From the NCBI RefSeq assembly GCF_019703515.2, contig NC_059347.1, forward strand, positions 19,180,001 through 19,244,000: 64,000 nucleotides of DNA, in the 5' to 3' direction. The position numbers were made by a program, and so were the translations under genes. The notes beneath the pieces were generated by a model. It was not told where the DNA came from. It searched no databases and was given only the letters and a program-made list of their open reading frames with translations. Below are positions 1 through 9,264 of this stretch, piece after piece (positions within the stretch are counted from its first letter, which is position 1; each line of letters begins with the position of its first letter). The stretch is from Myxocyprinus asiaticus. Taxonomy: Eukaryota; Chordata; Actinopteri; Cypriniformes; Catostomidae.

Positions 1-960
1 CTGATCTGACTGCGCATCTCTGGGGGTCTTCCCGACGGGAAGAACACCACTTAGCGAACAGATGCCACTTAAAGGCATACAGGCGCCTCGTAGAGGGAGC
101 CCTAGCCTGAGTGAATGTGTCTACCATCGCAGGTGGGAGACAGCTTAGGTCTTCCACGTCCCGTCCGGGGGCCAGACATGGAGATTCCAGTGGTCTGGGC
201 GCGGGTGCCGGATGTTGCCCCTTCCCTGAGAAAGAAGGTCCTTCTTCAGGGGAATTTGCCTGGGGGGAGCTGTCGCGAGGAGCGTGAGGTCCGAGCACCA
301 CGTCAGTAGGGTGCTTACCAGGACAACCTTCTCCTTGTCCTCCCTGACCTTGCACAGGGTCTGTGCAAGCAGGCTCACTGGGGGAAAACGCATATTTGCG
401 AATGCCAGGGGACCAGCTGTGTGCCAGCGCGTCTATACCGAGGAAGGCCTCGGTCAGGGCGTACCAGAGCGGGCAGTGGGGAGGATTCTTGGGAGGTGAA
501 CAGGTGCACCTGTGCCTGTCGAATCGACTCCAAATCAGCTGGACCACCTGAAGGTGGATTCTCCACTCTCCCTTGAGGGTAACCTGTTGTGATGGCGCGT
601 CCGCCGTAGTGTTGAGGTTGCCCGGGATGTGAGTGGCTCGCAGCGACTTGAGGTGCTGCTGACTCCGTTGGAGGAGACGGCGGGCGAGTTGTGACATACA
701 GTGGGAGCGCAGACCGCCTTGCCGGTTGACATATGCTACCGCTGCCGTGCTGTCCGTCCAAACTAGCGCGTGCTTTCCCTGGATCAACGGCCGGAAGCTC
801 CGCAGGGCGAGCAGAATTGCCAGTAACTCGAGGCAGTTGATGTGGCAATGCAGCTGCGGACCCGTCCAGAGGCCAGCGGCTGCGTGCCTGTTGCAAACAG
901 CGCCCCAGCCCGTTTTGGAGGCGTCTGTCGTGACCACGACGCGCCTGGAGACCAGTTCTA
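1..960 (-). pseudogene. DIRS RNase H and following coding region, displaced frame, truncated by the window
   Basis: On the minus strand below about 960, a frame different from the main RT frame carries RNase H-like motifs: VVTTDASKTGWGAV near 940-900, then HINCLELLAILLALR, and VWTDSTAAVAYVNRQGG near 760-710. The TDAS and TDST acidic positions match the usual D-E-D layout of RNase H. Coding continues through HIPGNLNTTAD and KNPPHCPLWYALTEAF to the left edge, interrupted by stops. This joins the RT region by a frameshift near 960-1010. The last ~300 bases probably lead into the methyltransferase or recombinase part of the element, which is outside the window. Confidence 0.75.
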
Positions 961-1931
961 GGGGAACACCTGCTCGTAGAAACGAGAGGTCGGTCCAAGG
1001 GCTGAAAAGACAGTGAGAGACCGATGTAATGGCCACGTGGTGTCCCATGGCGCCATGCCCATCTCGGGACTCGAGTGTGGAGCCAGTGCTGAAGCGGCCT
1101 CATATGCATCAACCCGAGCGGGGTGGCCACCGCTGAGGATGCCATATGCCCCAGGAGCCTCTGAAAAAGTTTCAGTGGAACCACTGTTTTCTGTTTGAAC
1201 GCCTTCAAACAGGCCAGCACCGACTGGGCGTGATCGTTCGTAAGGCGCGCCGTCAAGGAGACTGAGTCCAACTCCAAACCGAGAAAAGAGATGCTCTGAA
1301 CCGGGAGGAGCTTGCTCTTTTCCCAGTCGACCCGAAGCCCTAGTCGGCTGAGGTGTGAGAGCACCAGGTCCCTGTGTGCGCACAACACGTCTCGAGAGTG
1401 AGCTAAGATTAGCCAGTCATCGAGATAGTTGAGAATGTGAATGTCCACCTCCCTTAACGGGGCAAGGGCAGCCTCTGCGATCTTCGTAAAGACGCGAGGA
1501 GACAGGGACAGGTCGAAAGGGAGGACTTTGTACTGATACGCCTGACCCTCGAACGCGAACCGCAGGAAGGGTCTGTGTCGAGGAAGGATCGAGACGTGAA
1601 AGTACGCATCCTTCAGGTCTACCGTCGCGAACCAATCTTGATGCCGCACGCTCGCTAGAATGCGTCTTTTCGTCAGCATCTTGAACAGAGTCTGTGTAAA
1701 GCCCGGTTCAGTACTCGCAGGTCCAAGATTGGCCGCAACCCACTGCCTTTTTTCGGTACAATGAAGTAGGGGCTGTAAAACCCTTTCTTCATCTCGGCTG
1801 GAGGGACAGGTTCTATCGTGTCCTTCCGTAGGAGGGTAGCGATCTCCGCGCAAGGTAGCAGCGTTTTCATCTTTCACCAAGGTGAAGTGGACACCGCTGA
1901 ACCTGGGCAGATGCCCAGCGAAGTGAATCAC
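375..1931 (-). pseudogene. DIRS reverse transcriptase, frameshifted into RNase H
   Basis: A long open frame that is true coding sequence in its first ~310 codons (down to about 1000) and then passes into an out-of-frame shadow of the RNase H region. The RT palm is visible: VDLKDAYFHV at about residue 103, then the catalytic box NYLDDWLILAH (DD at about 1418-1423), and a downstream FLGLELDS segment. The finger motif with VPKKGSGLRPILDLR lies in another frame at about 1715-1765, so a frameshift also sits near 1700. The family uses this enzyme to copy its RNA into a circular or linear DNA intermediate. Adjacent coding continues upstream at 1928-2356 in a different frame (LVPLERNLDAWLA-type residues). 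The copy cannot make a complete enzyme. Confidence 0.85.
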
Positions 1932-2559
1932 GCAGCCGAGTCAGACGGTCCGGACCAGCCCTCGTGATTGGAAGGCGCAAGCCATGCATCCAAGTTCCGC
2001 TCAAGGGGGACCAAAGGGACAACATCATCGGATGTACCGGCAAGTGGGGCCTCGCGGCGGGGCGGAGCTCCAGGTGCCACACCACGTCGTGGCCATGCTG
2101 AGTCTGAGGACATCGAAGCACTTACCTGGCTTCTTGTGACCACTCCCGGAACAGCCTGGGATGGGGGAGGAAGAGGCCTGTCCTCGCGACCCATGGAGAC
2201 TGTCACATCGGGGGCGGATTTGTGCCAACTTGCCAAAAGGAGTGGTGGACGGTGGTCGTGATGCCAGCCGTACACATCGGATACGTGACCCAGGGAACAA
2301 GGAAACCACTCTTGCTGAGCTCTTGAGTACTGCAGCCACTTGGGCATGCAGCGCAATTAAATGCAAAAAGTAACAAAAAGATGAAGATCTGCTTACCAGC
2401 TCCAGAGCAGTGGGTTTCGTTGTCCCTGGGTCGCCCGTCTCAAGAGCACTTTCACGGGTTCTGGGCGGCCGCGAGACGGGTGGCGTCTGCTTCCTGTGGT
2501 GGGCTCCACGCCGGGGCCGGGCCAAAGGGGTGGGCTGCGGCGGAGCCGGTGCAGTCACC

Positions 2560-3865
2560 GCAGGGGACGCCCTTGGCGATGAGTAGATGGGGTGCGGGAT
2601 CTTGAGCCGCGCCGGGGCAGGATATGCTGGCTAGCATCCATCTACTGCTCTACCATCGAGAACTGCTGGGTGAAAGTCCTCGACGGTGTCGCCGAATAGG
2701 CCCGCCTGGGAAATGGGGGCAGCAAGGAATCGTGTCTTTTCAGCCTCACCCATCTCGACCAGGTTGAGCCAAAGGTGGCACTCCTGGACCACTAGTGTGG
2801 CCATCGTCTGCCCGAGAGACCGCGCCGTGACCTCCGTCGCTCGGAGAGCGAGGTCGGTCGCCGAGCGCAGTTCCTGCATCAATCCCGGGGTGGAACTACC
2901 CTCGTGCAGTTCCTTTAGCGCCTTGGCGGACTTGCAGGAGAGCCATGGCGTGCAGGGCGGAGGCGGCTTGTCCAGTGGCACCGTAGGCCTTGGCCATCAG
3001 AGACGACGTAAACCTACAGGCCTTGGACGGGGGCTTTGGGCACCCGCGCCAGGTGGCGGCGCTCTGCGGGCATAGGTGCACCGCGAGCGCCTTTATCCAC
3101 CAGGGGATTGCCGAATAACCCTTGGCCACCCCACCATCGAGGGTAGTGAGAGCGGGGAAGCTGAAAAGATCGGGACCGGGCAGTAAAAAGTGCCTTCCAC
3201 GACCTTGTCAGCTCTTCATGCACTTCCGGGAAGAAAGGAACGGGGGTGGGGTGTGGCTTTGAGCGGCGCCGCGAGCCCAGGAACCAATCACCGGGCCGCG
3301 AGGGTTCAGGGAAGAGCGGTGAATCCACTCTAACCAACGCTCGCGGCTGCCCGGGAAAGCATGTCGTCATCTCTGCGTCAGCCTGTGACTGGGCGATCGA
3401 CCCCGAAGGAGGAGCCCAGCTGAAGCTTCCGACTGGACGAGCCCGCTCTCCGATGCTGTGCTCGAGAGCTCATCACTTTTGCGGGCTCCGAATAAGAGGT
3501 CGAACTCGCCATGAGCCGGCGGACTCACCCGGAAGCCCGATCAGGGCAGACGAGCGTGTTAGGGAATGGGAGGTCCGCGGGGAGATACCCAGCGGAGGCG
3601 GTCCCATTGGGGTCCCCAAATCGCCCCCAGTGCTAGCCGCGCTGGCCTCAAACCCGTGGATAAAAGGACCGAGGCGGGAGCCTCTGGGGTGGCTCGCTTT
3701 CTTACGAAGGCGAGCCGCGACCGCAACGTTGCCATGGACATATTCTCGTAATGAGAACATGACCATCCACGAACACTGTCTCCGTGTGAGCAGTGCCCAG
3801 ACACGAAAGACAGTGATCATGACCGTTAGAAGGCGAGAGATAACGAGCACAACCAGGAATAACAC
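2560..3865 (-). pseudogene. DIRS gag-like region, broken into several frames
   Basis: Three or more minus-strand frames successively carry the gag-like protein. A fragment at 3473-3865 is followed by 3014-3370 (PVPFFPEVHEELTRSW), 2896-3129 (NPLVDKGARG-type residues in an overlapping frame) and 2631-2981 (KALKELHEGS, RSATDLALRATEVTARSLGQ, QAGLFGDTVE). The order and spacing are those of the nucleocapsid-like first ORF of fish DIRS elements. Frame changes near 3400, 3100 and 2950 show at least three indels. GC content is clearly higher than the surrounding intron. No zinc knuckle was identified. It has no function in this state. Confidence 0.7.
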
Positions 3866-4159
3866 ACAATCGGAAAAGCATCTTTAAAAAGACGCGTCTT
3901 TAATAAGACGTTCCATGTGTGCCGCTCTTTTAGAGAAATATATACTCTTTTAGAGGGGAAAAATGCTCTTTCAGAAAATATACTCTCTAGATTTTCTGCC
4001 GAAGTGCCCAGGGGCATTCTCTGCAGTGCACCAGTGCAGAGGAGGGAGAAGCTGCTGAAATGCGCCGTCAGATCCAGCAGAGGTGAATGAACAGTAGTAT
4101 TCAGCTCAATGAGCATGACCATTCGGCTCCGAAGAGAAAATCAGAATAAGTGGTTGCAT

Positions 4160-4321
4160 ACCAGCTCCTTTTATACCCGTATGTTCGGGGGAGTGGCATG
4201 CAAATACCACTCGCCAATTTTCATTGGCCTTTTATCAAAGACCAGAGGTGTCTCGGGCTCCCAAGAGTGACCCCTAGTGTCACTACATCGACACCAACGT
4301 CGAGTGAGTGACAGATAGGGA
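4160..4321 (-). repeat. DIRS terminal repeat (5' end)
   Basis: Contains CTTTTATACCCGTATG, GTGGCATGCAAATACCACTC, a block reading GTGTCACTACATCGACAC and the end GACAGATAGGGAAC. A second copy with the same order occurs at about 27880-28060 but ends differently (CCTCCATCAGGGAACAC). DIRS elements end in inverted terminal repeats of this kind. Beyond 4321 the flank turns abruptly into a MITE sequence. Confidence 0.75.
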
Positions 4322-4324
4322 ACT

Positions 4325-4536
4325 CCATTTACTTTTATGCTGTCTTTATGTGCTTTTCGGAGCTTCAACGTTTTTACCATTCACTTGCATTGTATAGACC
4401 TACAGAGCTGAGATATTTTTCTAAACATCTTAACAAAGATGCATTAGAAAGAAAATCATCCACATTTGGGATGGCATGAGGTTGAGTAAATGATGAGAGA
4501 ATTTTCATTTTTGTGTGAACTATTCCTTTAAAAGTT
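4325..4536 (+). repeat. half of a cyprinid foldback MITE, cut by the DIRS insertion
   Basis: The right half of a common foldback repeat whose outer end reads GTGAACTATTCCTTTA. It contains GAGTAAATGATGAGAGAATT and ATTCACTTGCATTGTATAGA, matching the arm of the complete copy at 6463-6856. Its left half is missing because the DIRS end abuts it at 4321. The DIRS therefore probably inserted into this MITE; the other half would lie beyond the left edge. Confidence 0.6.
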
Positions 4537-6462
4537 AATTCCACACTTACTAAGAAAACAATTCAGAAGGTAAACATTTTTGAAAGCCTGAACAATTTAC
4601 AGACTGATCAGAATGGATATACTTACAAGGAACCTTAATTTGTCTTTTGATTGGTAAAGAACCATTCACTGACCCAGGTCTGTCTTACGAGCACCTTGCA
4701 TGCATCTATTGTGCAGATCACTGGTTTATCTTGCCTCTTAAAAAAAAAAAAGAAAGAAAGAAAGAAAAAGAAATACATATTCCAAACTGAGATTTGAGAG
4801 GATTTAGAGATGTGAAATAACAAACAATAACGCCATCTTTTTGTGAAAAAATGAAACTGTTAGGAATTATCAAAAGGTGACAGAGGTTAGCTTGTGAAAC
4901 TTTGGAAGCCAGCTCAAGGGACAAACCTACAGAGAGCAGATGATATAAGGTTTCCTTCCTAATAATTTCAGGAATTTCATTATTTCCTATGAAAATATTT
5001 GGCTGGCTTTTTGGCTGTACAGAAGGTGAAGAGAGGGTCAGGGACTTTCATGGCAAGATGAATAAGTCAGCTATAGCGCAAGTGCAAAAATAGTTGTTTT
5101 TTAAAAGCAGACCTTTGCTTTAATAAAAGTTCCACTACTGTAGGTCAAAGCCACCAAATCTGAGTTCAATTAAGTTTAATCCACTAACTCAATTGCAAAA
5201 ACACAACACGAATCAGATGTGGACGTAGGCCTACTACAAAAACAGCAGGCCAAAGTACGCATATGTCCGGCCAAAGTATGCAGGCATCAGTGGACATGTA
5301 TTGCACTATGCTGCTTTGGAACTGCTGAGTAGGGAAGTGGGTGACACTGCAAAACACAACCTTTAAAGCCACAAAATGAATCACTAAACTCAAATTTATC
5401 AGTGGTGATCACCATTGTAAACAACTAAAGGTACCTGTGCCAGTGTCAGTGTCAGTTTGAAAATAGCTGACTGAAGGCTCTAGTGCCAATTTCACATTAG
5501 TTTTCATAGATATTTGTACATTTGGATAGATACTAAAATGTACAATATCAACATATTTACAGCAATCCAAAACATAAGCACTTTATCTTATGCACGACTT
5601 TAGAGACGTAAAATCTTTACGAATCCTCTGACAAATTGTCAGAACTAAAATTTGATTTCAATACTCAATGTGGGTTGTACAAATGTCAAATGGTTTATGT
5701 TTCACATGCTGTTAATATGTTGTTACTGTACGTTTTGGGGTCTATGCAAACATACAAAAGTGTGTATGTGATAGAACCACACTTTACTTATGAATACCTA
5801 TGAAACCTAATAAGATCACATTGTCTTAAAAGAGAGAAGTCCATTCACATATACTTGACATATACAGTATAGCCCCGAGTAATGGGAGCGGTGAGGGTCC
5901 ATTAAATAAAAAATAAAAAAACAACCTAGACACAAACTGCAGACGTCACTGCTGATCAGTTTCGCCTAGCTGCACTCAGAGTGCTCCAATGTGGTATGTT
6001 GATGCATTTATATTTAATACCTATTAAATGCATGATCATCCATTTACACCCATGTATTATTCATCTGAATCAGTAAAGGCGGCCTTACATCCAGATGTAC
6101 TGAGTGTGGCTTTACGTGGAGATGCTCGGGGCGGGTTGGCGTAGCAGTGTTCACCAGTTGGCTGAGAGGGCTATAATTTTCTCAGCCTTTCACAGATCTT
6201 TTCATCAGCTTCAAGTACATAAGCGGAGTGATCAATCATCTACACAATTAGCATCAGGCACAAGCAGGCGTGAGGTTCGCATACTCATGGGGTAATTTGT
6301 AGCTGACCTCTACAGAAAAATATAATTCACAGACAGTATCCATAAAAAAGAGATTGAAGGAAGGAGGATACATTTATTGTGAGGTCTTAGAAGGATTGAA
6401 AATTTGATATATGAACAGATAAGGCTAAGTGAATAAAACAATTAGATAAGGCAAAAAATATC

Positions 6463-6856
6463 GGAAATATTGTGTGAAAAGAATACAACTGAAAGGGCCA
6501 GTTCACCCATACATGATAATTCTGTCATCATTTACTCACCCTCATGTTGTCCCAAACAAGTTTGACTCTCTTTCTTTTGTGGGTCACACAAGGAGACGTT
6601 AGACAGAATGATATCCTGTCATAGTTCACTTTTATTGTATGGAAAAAAAATGCAATGAAAATGAATGGCGATTGAGAGTGCTGAGACCAAAGTAATGGTG
6701 GGGGGTGGGTCATTCTGTCTAACATCTCCAAAATTGTTTCATAGAAGAAAGTCATATGGGTTTGGAACAACATGAGTGTGAGTAAATGATGGCAGAATTT
6801 TCGTTTATGAGTGAACTAGCCCTTTCACAGTTGTACTCTTTTCACACAATATTTCC
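6463..6856. repeat. 394-bp nested palindrome: foldback MITE flanked by extra 36-bp inverted arms
   Basis: The outer arms (6463-6498 and 6819-6856) read GGAAATATTGTGTGAAAAGA and onward on the left and the reverse complement on the right. They differ only by one substitution and a 2-base insertion. Inside them the usual MITE arms (about 6500-6557 and the reverse complement ending near 6818) are less well matched. The centre holds the ATTGTATGG/AATGAATGG-type spacer. Other copies of this MITE in the window lack the outer arms. Confidence 0.75.
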
Positions 6857-7346
6857 AATATATTTCCAATCACTTCCACTTCAGCAGAATGAGTACAATG
6901 CACTAGAATAAATATGGATGCTCCAATGTGCTTGTCTGCAGGAATCACCTGCCCAATGTGTTGCCTACAACATTCATATCTGAACAGTGTATTCCTACAG
7001 CAAATCCTCCATTACTTCCTGCTTCTGTTATTTGTCATGCTATATTCAGTGCTCTCATTCTCTAAAAAAGGACTAATAACATGAACATTTAAGGACAAGC
7101 AACCAGATCAGCATGTAGATCTACTCCATAATGAAAACTGACATATACAGCAAAATATCTTTAAGGGGCCTTTCAAAAAAGCTTTCAAAAAAGCTCTCTG
7201 GGCAAGATAATAATATCTCGCTCGATTAAACTTCCTAGCGCTTGACGCATGCACAGAGTGCTAGATGGTGCTAGAAAGTGTGATCGAGTTTGAAATAATG
7301 ATGGCCAAGGAGACTGCTAATGTCAAGATTTATAGTGAAAAAGGAG

Positions 7347-7737
7347 TGTAACGGGGTAAAAGGGAAAGGAGGAGACGAGAACCGGCTTCTCCCGCTCCAG
7401 GCGATCGGCAGTGAGCTCCTCCCCGCTCGTGGGCAGTGGTCTTATCTTTGACCCCGCCGCGTTTTAGCGGCCGGTAGGGGTCTCCTCTGCCCTGGCAGCG
7501 GCCTGGGAGCCCCTCCTTCCCTCGCGGTCGGCGGTCGTTCCTCCAATTTCAGGCGGCCGGGCTCCTCAGTCCCCCGGCGGATGGTCGCGACTGCTCCATT
7601 GGGGTGGATGGTAGTGGTGAGGACTCTACTTCCCGGTTTTCGGCACCAGTGTAACGGGGTACAAGGGGAAGGAGGAGGCAAGAACTGGCTTGACAATATA
7701 AATAATCATTTAATGATTAACTTAAAGCAAAAGACAT

Positions 7738-7775
<38 letters not shown>

Positions 7776-7907
7776 GGGCAGCTGCCTGTAGCTCTCTCTC
7801 CCGAACTCCGCCTCCGGCCACCTTTATCCCTCTCGTTGGCTTGATTAGCCTGATTAGGGGCCGGGTGTGTGTCATCACAGCCCTGCCCCACCCTCCTCCT
7901 TGCCACA
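7347..7907 (-). mobile_element. internally deleted LTR retrotransposon with 5-bp target duplication
   Basis: A complete LTR lies at 7650-7907 on the minus strand (TGTGGCAAGG to CCGTTACA). It is followed by a primer-binding-like TGGTGCCGAAAACCGGGAAG and about 265 bp of GC-rich internal leader. The far end is only the last ~38 bp of the other LTR (7347-7385, plus-strand TGTAACGGGGTAAAAGGGAA). AGGAG flanks the element on both sides (7342-7346 and 7908-7912). Almost all coding sequence is therefore deleted, with the breakpoint inside the 3' LTR. The LTR contains a (CA)n tract at 7740-7769. Termini and primer site match the Gmr1-like elements at 36.7-45.7 kb, so it is probably the same broad family. 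The open frame at 7442-7696 is leader and LTR, not a gene. Confidence 0.85.
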
Positions 7908-7959
7908 AGGAGTTATACTGTATTTTGGTCTGTTCTCACCCAATATTGATTGGATTGCT

Positions 7960-8202
7960 TCAGAAGTCATGGATTAAACAAATGGAGTTTTATGGATTAC
8001 CTTAATGCTGACTTTTTGTCACTTTTGGAGCTTGAAAATTTGTGCACCATTCACTTGTATTGTGTGGACAAACAAAACATCATATCGGCATTAAAATATC
8101 ACCCATTTGTGTTCCGCAAAAGAAAGAAAGTCATATTAGGCAACATACAATAAGGGTGAGAAAATGATAAATTATTATTTTTGGGTGAACTATTCCTTTA
8201 AT
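7960..8202 (+). repeat. foldback MITE, right half
   Basis: Carries CACCATTCACTTGTATTGTG, AAGAAAGAAAGTCATATTAG and the end TTTTGGGTGAACTATTCCTT. This is the same family as 6500-6818. Only one arm is recognisable. Confidence 0.6.
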
Positions 8203-8267
8203 GTATTCAGTTTTCAGTTGACACCAGAAATTCAGCAATTTCAGGACAAGCCATTTTGCAGCTACTG

Positions 8268-8713
8268 AAATATTTTTTTTATTTATTTTTTTCTCCCCAA
8301 TTTGGAATGCCCAATTCCCAATGCGCTCTAAGTCCTTGTGGTGGCGTAGTGACTCGCCTCAATCTGGGTGGCGGAGGACGAATCGCAGTTGCCTCCACAT
8401 CTGAGACCTTCAATCCGCTAATCTTATCACATGGCTTGTTGAGCGTGTTACCGCGGAGACATGGTGCATGTGGAGGCTTCACACTATTTTCCGCAGCATC
8501 CACGCACAACTCACCATGTGCTCCACCGAGAGCGAGCACCACATTATAGTGATCACAAGGAGGTTACCCCATGTGACTCTACCCTCCCTAGCAACCAGGA
8601 CAATTTGGTTGCTTAGGAGACCTGGCTGGAGTCACTCAGCACACCCTGGATTCGAACTCGCAACTCCAAGGGTGCTAGTCAGTGTCTTTACATGCTGAGC
8701 TTCCCAGGCCCCT
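8268..8713 (-). mobile_element. tRNA-derived SINE, minus orientation
   Basis: Read on the minus strand the element starts GGGGCCTGGGAAGCTCAGCA. It has an A-box-like AGCTCAGCATGTAAAGACAC and a B-box-like GAGTTCGAATCCAGGG, then a long body and an A-rich tail (the T-rich run at 8272-8295 on the plus strand). CTACTG flanks both ends (8262-8267 and 8714-8719), a short target duplication. The tRNA-like part is promoter material of the SINE, not a tRNA gene. Confidence 0.8.
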
Positions 8714-8899
8714 CTACTGTAAGTCTTAATAAACATTCATTGAGGACTGTAAAGGAATGTTTATGTTCTGAAACTTACAGTATGTTTTCATAGAACCAAA
8801 ACTCTTTGGTTTAAAAAGATAAAGGAAATATCTCAAATTCCCTTTAATAAATACAATTTGACACATTCTTAAGGGGATTAGACCATCAGTATCTGCAAT

Positions 8900-9193
8900 C
8901 GATTGGCTGTTTTACGAGGACATTTTTTTTAGATTACAAACTGGTAATTATAAGGGTATTGTGCTATAAATGTGGTTTATGAGGAAATTTCTATTGTCCC
9001 CATAATTCAAATTGCTTAAAAAAAAAAAAAAAAAACATACTAAATGAGGTTTTTTTGAAAATGTAAAAATGCAGAAAGTTTTTTGAGAGGGTTAGGTTTA
9101 GGGGTAGGGTTAGGGTTAGTGGATAGAATCTATAGTTCGTACAGTATAAAAATCATTATGTCTATGGAGAGTCCTCATAAGGATAGCCACACC

Positions 9194-9249
<56 letters not shown>

Positions 9250-9264
9250 TGTGTGTGTGTGTGT
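8900..9264. repeat. dispersed repeat with TTAGGG-like core, ending in a (GT)n microsatellite
   Basis: An unnamed repeat. It contains GGGTTAGGTTTAGGGGTAGG near 9089-9115, then AGTATAAAAATCATTATG and GTCCTCATAAGGATAG, and runs directly into (GT)n at 9197-9264. The order repeat body then GT tract suggests the microsatellite grew from the repeat's end. A related TTAGGG-like stretch is at 14250-14310. Confidence 0.55.

Larger units (their letters stand above)
1..4321 (-). mobile_element. DIRS-type tyrosine-recombinase retrotransposon, 3' part beyond the window
   Basis: A minus-strand element entering from the left edge. Reading from its 5' end it has a terminal repeat (about 4160-4321, ending GACAGATAGGGAAC), a leader, gag-like fragments (about 3865-2560), a reverse transcriptase and RNase H region (about 2360-380), and a further coding stretch running off the left edge. 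The tyrosine recombinase and methyltransferase expected for this family would lie past the left edge and are not seen. Both gag and RT/RH are split among several frames, so the copy is dead. A related leader fragment lies at 27.4-28.0 kb. The assignment rests on the RT character, the terminal sequence with GTGTCACTACATCGACAC, and the absence of a flanking LTR pair. Confidence 0.85.

Noticed and set aside
3246..3887. 213-codon plus-strand open frame
   Set aside because: It is antisense to the DIRS gag region and explained by its high GC content.
8600..8713. Possible tRNA gene
   Set aside because: The A- and B-box-like sequences are those of a SINE with a long body and tail, with no cloverleaf I can draw.
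9085..9120. Interstitial telomeric repeat
   Set aside because: TTAGGG-like units are irregular and embedded in a dispersed repeat; they do not form an exact array.
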